This document shows positions 1 through 8,445 of a stretch of 64,000 nt of DNA, piece after piece. The stretch comes from Vallitaleaceae bacterium. GTDB taxonomy: Bacteria; Bacillota; Clostridia; Lachnospirales; Vallitaleaceae. A program made the translations under genes and the position numbers. Position 1 is the stretch's first letter; each line of letters starts with the position of its first letter. The DNA lies in NCBI GenBank assembly GCA_028277605.1, contig JANQFZ010000068.1, forward strand, positions 62,001 to 126,000, written 5' to 3'. Below the pieces are notes generated by a model, which saw only the letters and a program-made list of their open reading frames with translations, did not search any database and was not told the DNA's origin.

Positions 1-162
1 AAACTCAATAAAATAATTATACCTGGACCAGCAAAGTTTCTCGGAATGTTTGGAAAGGGTAAAGAATATCAGATTCCATGGGATAGTATTAAAAAAATAG
101 GAGAAGACATTATACTTGTTGATATTGATGTGAATAGTGCCTTAGTGGATTCTGATTATTAA
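1..162 (+). CDS. YlmC/YmxH-family PRC-barrel sporulation protein, C-terminal part
   Basis: This is the last 53 codons of a reading frame that enters from the left edge and ends at a TAA. The visible part has the pattern of the YlmC/YmxH family of small PRC-barrel proteins: a basic stretch around GKGKEY, then QIPWDSIKKIGEDIIL, a short beta-rich end. Members are about 80-100 residues long in spore-forming Firmicutes. Their molecular role is not established, although they are often linked to sporulation. The gene is followed at once by a clear terminator, so it ends a transcription unit. Family assignment rests on recall of the PWxxIKKIGxDxIIV pattern and on the usual position of this gene before nrdR in Clostridia. 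Confidence 0.7.
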   Translation, partial: KLNKIIIPGPAKFLGMFGKGKEYQIPWDSIKKIGEDIILVDIDVNSALVDSDY

Positions 163-313
163 TACTATTAGATTCAAAGACGTTAAAGCGATTAAATGAA
201 GTTCAAAATAAAATAAGAGAATCGGGTTAAATATTAGTTTATCTAATTAATAATGACTATGTAGCTACCAATAAGATGAAGTTGTATTTAAGCGATTCCC
301 ATTATAAAATAAC

Positions 314-353
314 AAAAAGGAACTCTGAGTAATTAAAGGAGTTCCTTTTTTTT
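314..353 (+). terminator. Intrinsic terminator after the ylmC-like gene
   Basis: A 9-bp perfect stem (AAGGAACTC with GAGTTCCTT) is followed by an unbroken run of eight T. The stretch from 163 to 313 between the gene end and this hairpin holds no supported gene. Confidence 0.9.
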
Positions 354-428
354 ACTAACCGTACAATCTTATGTTAAGTAATAATTAGAACAGTAAATAC
401 AAGATAAGCAAAGTTAAAAAAGTCGGTA

Positions 429-457
429 TTGACCAAATAACAGTTGTCTCTTATAAT
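429..457 (+). promoter_or_regulatory. SigmaA-type promoter for nrdR
   Basis: TTGACC (429-434) and TATAAT (452-457) are separated by exactly 17 bp and lie about 45 bp before the nrdR start. NrdR boxes were looked for by eye, but none could be asserted. Confidence 0.75.
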
Positions 458-501
458 ATAGAAGAAAAAAATAAATATACAAAATGAGCTGGGGGAATTT
501 G

Positions 502-954
502 ATGAAATGTCCGTTTTGTAACCATGGTAATACCAAGGTTGTAGATTCAAGACCGTCGGATGATAATAATAGCATAAGAAGGAGAAGACAGTGTGAAGTC
601 TGTGGGAAAAGGTTTACAACTTATGAAAAGATTGATACGATACCGTTAGTTGTCATAAAAAAAGATAAAACAAGAGAACCATACAGCAGAGATAAGCTTA
701 TATCAGGTCTTGTGCGATCTTGTCATAAACGACCAGTTTCTTTACAAGAGCTAGATATACTGGTTGATGAAATAGAAAATACGCTCTATAATTCCATGCA
801 GAGAGAAGTTGAGTCTCATGTAATTGGACAGATGGTTATGGATAAACTAAAAGAAGTCGATGAGGTGGCTTATGTTAGGTTTGCATCTGTATATAGAGAA
901 TTTAAAGATATTAATACATTTATGGATGAGCTTAAGAAAATTCTTAATGAATAA
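502..954 (+). CDS. nrdR: Transcriptional repressor NrdR
   Basis: This is the ATP/dATP-sensing repressor of ribonucleotide reductase genes, 150 residues, the usual family length. The protein opens with a zinc ribbon whose cysteines are C3, C6, C31 and C34 (MKCPFC ... CEVC). An ATP-cone domain follows from about residue 49 to 139. An in-frame ATG at 484 would add six residues, but the MKCPFC start is preceded by GGGGGA at a suitable distance and matches the family, so 502 was chosen. It has its own sigmaA-like promoter just upstream. Its regulon (nrd genes) is not in this window. Confidence 0.95.
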   Translation: MKCPFCNHGNTKVVDSRPSDDNNSIRRRRQCEVCGKRFTTYEKIDTIPLVVIKKDKTREPYSRDKLISGLVRSCHKRPVSLQELDILVDEIENTLYNSMQREVESHVIGQMVMDKLKEVDEVAYVRFASVYREFKDINTFMDELKKILNE

Positions 955-980
955 TTCAATTAGATATCATCAATAGATAT

Positions 981-1090
981 AGAAAGTATAAAAGGTATCT
1001 GGTTAAAGCATCTAAGGAGTGCCATAGATGGGGTAACACCTATTCATTGGCACGACTGCTTTTACGAGATATTTTTTTAATTGTATACTT
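981..1090 (+). repeat. Degenerate palindromic intergenic element
   Basis: The gap between nrdR and comM contains an 18-nt stretch (981-998) identical to the left arm of the palindromic element at 62488. A nested hairpin follows: TTAAAGCA at 1003-1010 pairs with TGCTTTTA at 1057-1064, and GTGCCA at 1019-1024 with TGGCAC at 1048-1053. The outer right arm survives only as a decayed AGATATTT...GTATACTT (1068-1090). I read it as an old, eroded copy of the same repeat family. The link rests mainly on the 18-nt identity and is therefore modest. Confidence 0.45.
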
Positions 1091-1144
1091 AAAGCAAAAA
1101 GAACCGTCCCCATTGCTTGGAGTAGTATTTGCATAAGCTGTATG

Positions 1145-1153
1145 ATATAATGC
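1145..1153 (+). promoter_or_regulatory. Possible extended -10 promoter for comM
   Basis: TGATATAAT matches an extended -10 (TGnTATAAT) about 30 bp before the comM start. The hexamer at the expected -35 position (1125-1130, GTATTT) is weak. Confidence 0.45.
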
Positions 1154-1181
1154 AGAAAGGAGTTTTTAAGGGGGAAAAATA

Positions 1182-2729
1182 ATGTTTAATAAGGTTTTTA
1201 GTGCTTCGTTACTAGGAATTAACGGTTATATTATTACGGTAGAAGTAGATGTATCGGATGGTTTTCCTAAATTGGATTTAGTTGGATTGCCTGATTCAGC
1301 AGTTAAAGAATCGGCTCAAAGAGTAAGAACAGCTATTAAAAATTCAAATTTTACATTTCCATATAGAAGGATAACTGTAAATCTGGCACCAGCTCATCTA
1401 AGAAAAGAAGGCTCATCCTATGATTTGCCTATCGCTGTAGGGATTTTAACCTGCTCTAATCTTATTCCAAAAGAAGCTTTAAATAAAACACTTTTTGTAG
1501 GTGAGCTTTCACTCAATGGAGATGTAAGAGCTGTTCATGGAATATTACCAATTGTGGATAAAGCAAAGTCAGCTGGTTTTAGGCGATGTATCGTACCAAA
1601 GGCCAATGCTTCTGAAGGGGCCGTTATTAAAGATATTGATATTATTGGTATAGATAATTTATCAGAGCTTGTTCAGTATCTAAATCAGAAAACCACAATT
1701 CCACCGACAAAGATTGATGTCGATGGATTATTTTACGATCTAAAGGGTAAAGCTAATAATACACTTGATTTTAAAGATATAAAAGGGCAGGAAAACGTCA
1801 GAAGAGCATTAGAAATTGCTGCTGCTGGTATGCACAATATATTGATGATTGGTCCACCGGGATCTGGTAAAACCATGATGGCAAAACGCTTACCCACTAT
1901 TCTACCTGATCTCAGCATAGACGAAAGTATAGAAATAACCAAAATATACAGTGTAGCAGGTTTATTAAATGACAATCAATCCCTAGTTACTAAAAGACCC
2001 TTTCGTTCACCCCACCATACGCTATCCAATGCAGCTCTAACAGGGGGAGGCAGAGTCCCAAGACCAGGGGAAATCAGTCTTGCACATCATGGTGTGCTTT
2101 TTCTTGATGAACTACCAGAATTTAAAAAAGAAGTATTAGAGGTTATGAGACAGCCAATTGAAGAGGGCACAGTTACCTTATCAAGGGTGCAGGCAACTTT
2201 AACCTATCCTTGTAATTTTATGCTGGTAGCTTCAATGAATCCTTGTCCCTGTGGATTTTATCCAGATCATAAAAAATGCAGCTGCACACCTTTACAAATT
2301 AAGAGATATCTTAATAAGATATCAGCTCCTCTACTCGATCGATTAGATTTACATGTGGAAGCAGCCAGCTTGGATATTGTAAAAATGGAAAGAGAGGATG
2401 CTGTAGAATCATCAGCAATTATTAGAGAAAGAGTTAAAAATGCACAAGCCATACAGAGCGAACGATATAAAAAAGAGTCTATACACTTTAATTCACAACT
2501 AACCTCGTCCAATATACCAGTCAATTGTCCTCTCAGCAAAGATAGCAAAGCATTACTAAAACAAGCTTTTACTCATTTTAATTTTAGTGCTAGAGCTTAT
2601 CATCGAATACTAAAGGTGGCTAGAACAATAGCAGACCTAGAGCAAAAAACAAACATCAGTGAAACTCATATAGCCGAAGCCATTAGTTATAGAACCTTAG
2701 ATAATAAGTATTGGGATAGAACGAGCTAA
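1182..2729 (+). CDS. comM: YifB/ComM-family Mg-chelatase-like AAA+ ATPase
   Basis: This is a 515-residue protein of the YifB/ComM family. ComM is a hexameric helicase that drives branch migration of incoming DNA during natural transformation, and homologues occur widely outside known competent species. Residues 1-170 form the Lon-protease-like N-terminal domain. The Mg-chelatase AAA+ core has its Walker A GPPGSGKT near residues 224-231 and Walker B LFLDEL near 306. A cysteine-rich loop, NPCPCGFYPDHKKCSC, typical of the family, lies near 352-367. The start is an ATG behind a purine-rich GGGGGA site. dprA, another DNA-uptake gene, lies three genes downstream, so this locus could serve recombination of single-stranded DNA. 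Active transformation cannot be inferred from it. Confidence 0.93.
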   Translation: MFNKVFSASLLGINGYIITVEVDVSDGFPKLDLVGLPDSAVKESAQRVRTAIKNSNFTFPYRRITVNLAPAHLRKEGSSYDLPIAVGILTCSNLIPKEALNKTLFVGELSLNGDVRAVHGILPIVDKAKSAGFRRCIVPKANASEGAVIKDIDIIGIDNLSELVQYLNQKTTIPPTKIDVDGLFYDLKGKANNTLDFKDIKGQENVRRALEIAAAGMHNILMIGPPGSGKTMMAKRLPTILPDLSIDESIEITKIYSVAGLLNDNQSLVTKRPFRSPHHTLSNAALTGGGRVPRPGEISLAHHGVLFLDELPEFKKEVLEVMRQPIEEGTVTLSRVQATLTYPCNFMLVASMNPCPCGFYPDHKKCSCTPLQIKRYLNKISAPLLDRLDLHVEAASLDIVKMEREDAVESSAIIRERVKNAQAIQSERYKKESIHFNSQLTSSNIPVNCPLSKDSKALLKQAFTHFNFSARAYHRILKVARTIADLEQKTNISETHIAEAISYRTLDNKYWDRTS

Positions 2730-2766
2730 TACTATAGAGAACAGAGAAACATAAAAGTATATTTTC

Positions 2767-2795
2767 TTGCTTTAATTTGATAATCTGTTTATAAT
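2767..2795 (+). promoter_or_regulatory. SigmaA-type promoter for the alr-femX-dprA-topA run
   Basis: TTGCTT (2767-2772) and TATAAT (2790-2795) are spaced by 17 bp, 37 bp before the racemase start. This suggests that the following four tightly packed genes form their own transcription unit, separate from comM. Confidence 0.7.
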
Positions 2796-2832
2796 GATAA
2801 ATTGATAACATTACCTAGGAGGCTGCCTATTA

Positions 2833-3930
2833 ATGTCTAATAAATTTTTAGAAGTTAATTTACATAACGTTTATCATAATATAGAAAAAATTAAAAAACA
2901 ATGTAACAAAGACGTTTTGTTCATGGCGGTTGTAAAGAGCAATGCTTATGGACATGGTATGGTTGAAATATCTAAGGCAATTGCATCTAAGGTGGATTAT
3001 TTTGGGGTAGGTTTGCTGGACGAAGCACTGATGCTTCGAGCTGCTGGTATTAAAAAACCTATTTTGCTTATGAGTCCTACAATTCAATTAGATTTAGTAA
3101 TTAAACATCAACTAACACTTAGTATAACTTCCATAGAACAGTTGGAGACAATAAAGCAATTGACGAATGAGAAGCAACAGGAAATAATCTGTCACTTAAA
3201 AGTTAATACAGGAATGAACCGATTTGGTATTTCCATAGAAGAAATAGATGCATTTTTTCAGGTTATGAATGAGACGAGCTATTTAAAGCTAGAGGGCATA
3301 TACTCTCATATTGGAACCACATACAAAACGAATAAAAAGATGGTTTATAAACAAAAGGCAAAATTTGACCAATTCATTCATCGCTTAGAGTCTCATTATG
3401 ATCATTTAATTTATCATATCGCAAATAGCGAAAATGCATTGGACTGTAAGGAAGCTCATTATTCTATGATTCGATTAGGTAATGCTTTATATGGGCCATG
3501 TAACAGTAATAAGAATATTCATTTAAAACAAGTAGGTACGATTAAAGCTAAAATTATAGAAACTAAATGGATTCAAAAAGGTGAAACTGTAGGTTATGGA
3601 AATTATTTTAAAGCGTCTAGAGCAACTCAAATCGGTATTATAGAGTATGGGTTCTATGATGGATTAGGTATCACTAAAAAGCCATTAGGTGTACATTCAA
3701 AAGGATTGATACTCTACCTTTTAAAAGAAGCCTACCGATATATGTTTAGAAATCCATCGGTCATTTATTATCTCGGGAAACCATTAAAAATTCTAGGTAT
3801 ACCCAACATGCAGTTTACGATTGTAGACTTAACCCACATGGGTGATTTATCAGAACCGTATGTTGATATTAAGCTATCACCCATTTTTATAAAAGAAAAT
3901 ATTCCTAGGAACTATATATCGGAGGTATAG
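2833..3930 (+). CDS. Divergent alanine racemase-like PLP enzyme
   Basis: This 365-residue fold-type III PLP protein is of the alanine racemase family, whose members interconvert L- and D-alanine (or other amino acids) for cell-wall synthesis. The PLP lysine is K35 in VVKSNAYGHG. KVNTGMNRFG, SHIG, ANSENA and IRLGNALYG carry the conserved Arg, His, Asn-Ser and Arg of the barrel. Two things are odd. The GYADG motif holding the catalytic tyrosine of the second base reads GFYDG (273-277). The C-terminal beta domain is also poorly conserved, with NMQFTIVDLT where SMDQ-type sequence is usual. The start ATG follows TAGGAGG. Seven bases separate it from a FemX-like gene, so a joint role in peptidoglycan side-chain chemistry is likely. 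Substrate is unknown; a serine or other racemase, or a non-racemase, is possible. Confidence 0.75.
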   Translation: MSNKFLEVNLHNVYHNIEKIKKQCNKDVLFMAVVKSNAYGHGMVEISKAIASKVDYFGVGLLDEALMLRAAGIKKPILLMSPTIQLDLVIKHQLTLSITSIEQLETIKQLTNEKQQEIICHLKVNTGMNRFGISIEEIDAFFQVMNETSYLKLEGIYSHIGTTYKTNKKMVYKQKAKFDQFIHRLESHYDHLIYHIANSENALDCKEAHYSMIRLGNALYGPCNSNKNIHLKQVGTIKAKIIETKWIQKGETVGYGNYFKASRATQIGIIEYGFYDGLGITKKPLGVHSKGLILYLLKEAYRYMFRNPSVIYYLGKPLKILGIPNMQFTIVDLTHMGDLSEPYVDIKLSPIFIKENIPRNYISEV

Positions 3931-3936
3931 CCAAAA

Positions 3937-5166
3937 ATGAAATTTATCACATCTATTGATGAACAAAGATATAGAGATTTTAATAACCAGCATCCTAATG
4001 GTCATGCCCTTCAATCGATTGAATGGGGAAGCTTTAAAAGCAAAGGCGAGTGGTGCTATGAGCTTGTTGGTATGGAAGAGGCTAATGGAACTCTTATAGC
4101 TGCGGCAATGCTCCTAAGAAGAAAGCTGCCTCTAATCAGAAAATCTATTCTATATGCACCAAGAGGCTTTGTTTTGGATTATGATAATTATAATTTGATT
4201 CAGAGTTTTACTGGTGAGATTAAGAAGTATGGCAAGCAGACGGGGGCAATATTCGTTAAAATTGATCCTTGTATTGTTTACAGAGAAAGAACGATAGAAG
4301 GAGAGGTTGACCCTTCTGGAGTTAATCATGATGCACTTGTAGCGTATTTCAAAAGTATAGGCTATGTCCATAAAGGGACTCAGTTGGACTTTGAAGGCGT
4401 TCAACCGAGATTTGTGTTTAAATTAGATATTGATAAAAAGCAAAAAGAACTTTTTAAAAGTTTTCATCATAAAACCCGATATAATATTAGGCTTGCAGAG
4501 AAAAAAGGGATAGAGATTTATGAAGGTCGTAAAGAAGATTTAGTTGATTTTGAACGTATTATGCGTGTAACAGGAAAGAGAGACGGATTTATAACGCGTC
4601 CATTAAAGTACTTTGAAGATATGTATCATACTATGGAAAAAACAGGTAAAATGAAGCTGTTTATGGCTAAATATAATGTGAAAAAAGCATACAATCAAGC
4701 CAATGAAGACTTAGACAAAGAAAAGAATGCTAAAAAACCCAATGAAGACAGAATTAAAAAATTAGAAGTACAGATACCCAAGATGAAAGCGCTTATCAGC
4801 CAGCATCCAGAGGGGCTTGTTATTTCTGGTACTATTTTACTGCTTAATGGTAAAAAAGCTTGGTACCTCTATGGTGCAAGTGACAACATCTATAGAAATC
4901 TTATGCCAAACTACTTGCTACAATGGGAAATGATAAAGTACGCTATGGCTCATCAATGTACCTTATATGACTTTAGAGGTATATCTGGTAATCTTGACCC
5001 TAAACATCCATTATATGGTCTCTATCGCTTTAAAAAGGGCTTTAACGGGCAGTTTGTAGAGTACATTGGTGAATTTGATCTAATTGTGAGCCGATTCTAT
5101 TATGCTCTATGGGTATTTTGGCTTCCAAAGCTAAAGAAAGTATTGAGAAAGATAAAAGGTTCTTAA
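3937..5166 (+). CDS. FemABX-family lipid II aminoacyltransferase (FemX-like)
   Basis: This 409-residue protein is of the FemABX family. Relatives use aminoacyl-tRNA to add amino acids to the peptide stem of lipid II, building the cross-bridge or side chain of peptidoglycan at the cytoplasmic face. It has the two GNAT-like lobes of the family, interrupted by the charged helical insertion near residues 249-290 (a Lys/Glu-rich, coiled-coil-like segment) that binds tRNA in characterised members. The C-terminal part has LYGASDNIYRNLMPNYLLQWEMI and YDFRGISG-type signatures. It starts 7 bp after the racemase-like gene and is followed 14 bp later by dprA. The added amino acid cannot be read from sequence. 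Many Clostridia with direct cross-links still carry one such gene. Confidence 0.85.
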   Translation: MKFITSIDEQRYRDFNNQHPNGHALQSIEWGSFKSKGEWCYELVGMEEANGTLIAAAMLLRRKLPLIRKSILYAPRGFVLDYDNYNLIQSFTGEIKKYGKQTGAIFVKIDPCIVYRERTIEGEVDPSGVNHDALVAYFKSIGYVHKGTQLDFEGVQPRFVFKLDIDKKQKELFKSFHHKTRYNIRLAEKKGIEIYEGRKEDLVDFERIMRVTGKRDGFITRPLKYFEDMYHTMEKTGKMKLFMAKYNVKKAYNQANEDLDKEKNAKKPNEDRIKKLEVQIPKMKALISQHPEGLVISGTILLLNGKKAWYLYGASDNIYRNLMPNYLLQWEMIKYAMAHQCTLYDFRGISGNLDPKHPLYGLYRFKKGFNGQFVEYIGEFDLIVSRFYYALWVFWLPKLKKVLRKIKGS

Positions 5167-5180
5167 TCAGGAGGGGAGAT

Positions 5181-6272
5181 ATGAATAAGGACATGTATTG
5201 GTTATGGTTAACCAATATAAAGGGGATAGGTAGGAAAAAAACCCAATATTTACTGGAGTTATATAAACAACCAATGAATATTTGGGAATTAGAGTCATAC
5301 CATATTAACAAATTGAAATTTTTAACTAGGGAAAATAAAAATCATTTGCTAGCAAGCAGAGATGAAAATAGAATCAATCATATTTATAGTCTATTAAAAG
5401 AACATAAGATTACTTATGTATCTATAGATCATCCACATTATCCAGAGTACCTCAAGCATTTGTATGATAGCCCTTATGGTCTCTACGTTAAGGGAAAGCT
5501 GCCAAATGTCAAGCAGCCTAGTCTCGCTATCGTGGGTGCAAGAAAATGTAGTTCGTATGGAAGAAATGTTGCTAAGTACTTCGGACAAGAGCTTGCTAAA
5601 CTAGGATTCACTATCATCAGCGGTATGGCAAGAGGGATAGATACCGCTGCTCACCAAGGGGCACTAAAGGGCGGTGGAAAAACTGTAGCTGTTTTAGGAA
5701 GTGGTGTTAATGTGTGCTATCCATCAGAGAACAAAAGTCTTATGGAGCAAATTCAGCACTCTGGGGCGGTAATATCTGAATTCTCGGTGAATGCAGCTCC
5801 TTTAGCCGGTCATTTTCCACTTAGAAATCGGATTATCAGTGGGTTAAGTGATGGTGTACTCATTGTTGAAGCAGCTGAAAAAAGCGGTACGTTAATAACA
5901 ACAGATATGGCATTAGAACAAGGAAAAAATGTCTATGCTATACCAGGCAGAATAACGGATGATCTATCTAAAGGAACGCATCAATTAATTCAGTCTGGTG
6001 CCAAGATGGTCACTCGTTTAGAAGATATATTAGAGGATTTTAGTATGAATGAAACGGTACATAAATGGTGCCAGAATACAATAGAACTTGAAGAAAATGA
6101 AAAAATAGTGTATGATTGTTTAAATTCAGATCCTATCTTTATTGATGATATCTATTATGAAACAGGTATAGCGATGAGCGAATTAAAGCACCTATTATTA
6201 AAGCTAGAGATTAAAGGATTGATTAAACAAATACCAAATAAGTATTTTGTTAAAGTATTTTGTGGAGGGTAA
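5181..6272 (+). CDS. dprA: DNA-processing protein DprA
   Basis: DprA (Smf), 363 residues, binds single-stranded DNA and loads RecA during transformation. The N-terminal helix-hairpin-helix region includes the IKGIGRKK loop near residues 12-19. The Rossmann-like core has GARKCSSYG near 118 and SGMARGIDTAAHQGAL near 147. The GTLIT motif and the PGRI segment follow. A winged-helix-like C-terminal domain spans roughly 290-363. The longer in-frame start at 5109 overlaps femX and lacks a ribosome site, whereas ATG 5181 follows GGAGGGGAG, so it was chosen. The order comM...dprA-topA-codY is typical of Clostridia. Confidence 0.95.
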   Translation: MNKDMYWLWLTNIKGIGRKKTQYLLELYKQPMNIWELESYHINKLKFLTRENKNHLLASRDENRINHIYSLLKEHKITYVSIDHPHYPEYLKHLYDSPYGLYVKGKLPNVKQPSLAIVGARKCSSYGRNVAKYFGQELAKLGFTIISGMARGIDTAAHQGALKGGGKTVAVLGSGVNVCYPSENKSLMEQIQHSGAVISEFSVNAAPLAGHFPLRNRIISGLSDGVLIVEAAEKSGTLITTDMALEQGKNVYAIPGRITDDLSKGTHQLIQSGAKMVTRLEDILEDFSMNETVHKWCQNTIELEENEKIVYDCLNSDPIFIDDIYYETGIAMSELKHLLLKLEIKGLIKQIPNKYFVKVFCGG

Positions 6273-6274
6273 AA

Positions 6275-8338
6275 ATGGCAAAGAATTTAGTAATAGTAGA
6301 GTCTCCAGCTAAAGCAAAAACAATTAAAAAATTTTTGGGCAGTACTTATAAAATAGAAGCATCTATGGGGCATGTAAGAGATTTGCCTAAAAGTCAGCTG
6401 GGAGTAGATATAGATAATAATTTTGAACCCAAATATATTACAATAAGAGGAAAAGGTGAATTATTAAAAAATCTTAGAAAAGAAGTAAAAAAAGCAAAAA
6501 AAATATATCTCGCTACTGACCCTGATAGAGAGGGAGAAGCTATCTCCTGGCATTTGGTTCACGCTTTAAATTTAGAAGAAAATACAACTTATCGAATTAC
6601 ATTTAATGAAATAACCAAAAGTGCTGTCAAGCAGTCTATTAAACAAGCAAGAAATATCAATATGGATTTGGTTGATGCACAGCAGGCAAGAAGGCTTTTG
6701 GATAGAATTGTTGGCTATAAGATAAGTCCTCTTTTATGGAGAAAAATCAAAAAAGGTCTAAGTGCTGGCAGGGTTCAGTCTGTCACTTTACGATTAATTT
6801 GTGATCGAGAGAAAGAAATTATAGAGTTCATACCAGAAGAATACTGGTCCATTACAGCTGAGCTGAAGGATAATGATACTGGAGATACATTTAATGCGCT
6901 TTTTTATGGAGAAAAGAATAAAAAGATAAAAATAACTTCAAAAGAACAGGTTGAGGAAATTTTAGGATCAATTAAAGAGCAACCCTTTAAGATACATGAG
7001 GTTAAGCAGAGTGAAAGAATAAAAAAGCCATTACAGCCTTTTATCACCAGTACACTTCAGCAGGATGCGTCAAGAAAAATCAATTTCAGTACATCCAAAA
7101 CCATGAGAATTGCACAGCAGCTCTATGAGGGGATTGATATTAAGGGAGAAGGAACGGTAGGTCTAATTACTTATTTGCGTACAGACTCCACTAGAATTTC
7201 AGATGAAGCAGATACTCATGTGAAAAACTATATTCAAAATGAATATGGTGATAAGTATGTAAATACTAATCTAGTCACCAAAAAAAAGAAAGGCAATGTT
7301 CAAGATGCCCATGAAGCTATCCGTCCTACCTATGTCCATCTAACACCAGATAGAGTGAAAGAATCACTTAGTCGTGACCAGTACAGACTGTACAAGTTAA
7401 TATGGAGTAGATTTACGGCAAGTCGTATGCAGCCAGCTGTTTATGCAACAAAATCAGTAAAAATAGATGTGGGTTCATATCGATTTAGTGCTTCTGGTTC
7501 TGTACTTAAATTTGATGGATTTTTAAAAGTATATAAATTAGAAGAAGAAAAAGAAGAAGCTGCTCATATAAAAAATATCCATGAAAAATCTAAGTTAACG
7601 CTTAAAAATTTACAAGAAAAGCAGCATTTTACACAACCTCAGCCTAGATATTCTGAAGCATCATTAGTTAAGACTCTTGAAGAAAACGGCGTAGGAAGAC
7701 CTAGTACTTACGCACCTATTATCACTACTCTTCTTGCAAGAGGCTATGTTATAAAAGAAAAGAAACAAATTCATCCTACAGAGCTTGGAGAAATAGTCAA
7801 TGAAATCATGAAAAATTATTTCAAAAATATTGTAGATGTTAAATTTACGGCAGAACTTGAAGAACAGCTGGATAAAGTTGAAAAGGGGCAGATTAAATGG
7901 AAACAGGTATTACAGAGCTTTTATCCAGACTTTCATAAGACCATTGATATAGCAGAAGAGGAGATCAGTAAGATAGAAATTAAGGATGAGGTAACAGATG
8001 TTATTTGTGAAAAATGTGGTAGGAATATGGTTGTAAAAATGGGACGGTATGGTAAATTTTTAGCTTGTCCTGGATTTCCTGAGTGCCGCAATACTAAGCC
8101 TTATTATGAGAAACTAGAGGGTATCAAATGCCCTAAATGTAACGGAGACATATTGATTAAGAAAACTAAAAAAGGTAGGAAGTACTATGGATGTGAACAT
8201 AATCCAGAATGTGATTTTATGACATGGTATGAGCCTACCAATCAAAGGTGTCCTAAATGCGGTGATGTATTGGTAATAAAAGGAAAATATTTAAAATGTT
8301 TAAATGATGAATGTAATTATCACCAGTTAATAGAATAA
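6275..8338 (+). CDS. topA: DNA topoisomerase I
   Basis: Type IA topoisomerase, 687 residues, which relaxes negative supercoils by single-strand passage. The Toprim domain begins at the N-terminus (LVIVESPAKAKTI) and includes the DPDREGEAISWH motif. The nucleophilic tyrosine is Y300 in LITYLRTDSTR. The C-terminus from about residue 579 carries three zinc-ribbon-like repeats with CxxC pairs (CEKC...C, CPKC...C, CPKC...C), the usual DNA-binding tail. The start ATG follows GGAGGG and lies 2 bp after the dprA stop, so the genes are translated together. An upstream in-frame TTG at 6260 is rejected because it has no ribosome site and would extend the MAKNLVIVES start. Confidence 0.97.
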   Translation: MAKNLVIVESPAKAKTIKKFLGSTYKIEASMGHVRDLPKSQLGVDIDNNFEPKYITIRGKGELLKNLRKEVKKAKKIYLATDPDREGEAISWHLVHALNLEENTTYRITFNEITKSAVKQSIKQARNINMDLVDAQQARRLLDRIVGYKISPLLWRKIKKGLSAGRVQSVTLRLICDREKEIIEFIPEEYWSITAELKDNDTGDTFNALFYGEKNKKIKITSKEQVEEILGSIKEQPFKIHEVKQSERIKKPLQPFITSTLQQDASRKINFSTSKTMRIAQQLYEGIDIKGEGTVGLITYLRTDSTRISDEADTHVKNYIQNEYGDKYVNTNLVTKKKKGNVQDAHEAIRPTYVHLTPDRVKESLSRDQYRLYKLIWSRFTASRMQPAVYATKSVKIDVGSYRFSASGSVLKFDGFLKVYKLEEEKEEAAHIKNIHEKSKLTLKNLQEKQHFTQPQPRYSEASLVKTLEENGVGRPSTYAPIITTLLARGYVIKEKKQIHPTELGEIVNEIMKNYFKNIVDVKFTAELEEQLDKVEKGQIKWKQVLQSFYPDFHKTIDIAEEEISKIEIKDEVTDVICEKCGRNMVVKMGRYGKFLACPGFPECRNTKPYYEKLEGIKCPKCNGDILIKKTKKGRKYYGCEHNPECDFMTWYEPTNQRCPKCGDVLVIKGKYLKCLNDECNYHQLIE

Positions 8339-8362
8339 ACTGTGAATTTTTAAGATTAATAC

Positions 8363-8391
8363 TTGATCCGTTAAAGCTTTTTTATTATAAT
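8363..8391 (+). promoter_or_regulatory. SigmaA-type promoter for codY
   Basis: TTGATC (8363-8368) and TATAAT (8386-8391) are separated by 17 bp, 54 bp before the codY start. Confidence 0.75.
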
Positions 8392-8445
8392 AATACTGTA
8401 ATTGTTTTAATATTGGATTAATGAAACACATAGGAGGGAAAAACC

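Noticed and set aside
156-230. Short open stretch after the ylmC-like gene that reads like a helical peptide (DSKTLKRLNEVQNKIRESG)
   Set aside because: It follows a stop codon and has no start codon or ribosome site. It might be a frameshifted remnant, but nothing else supports it.
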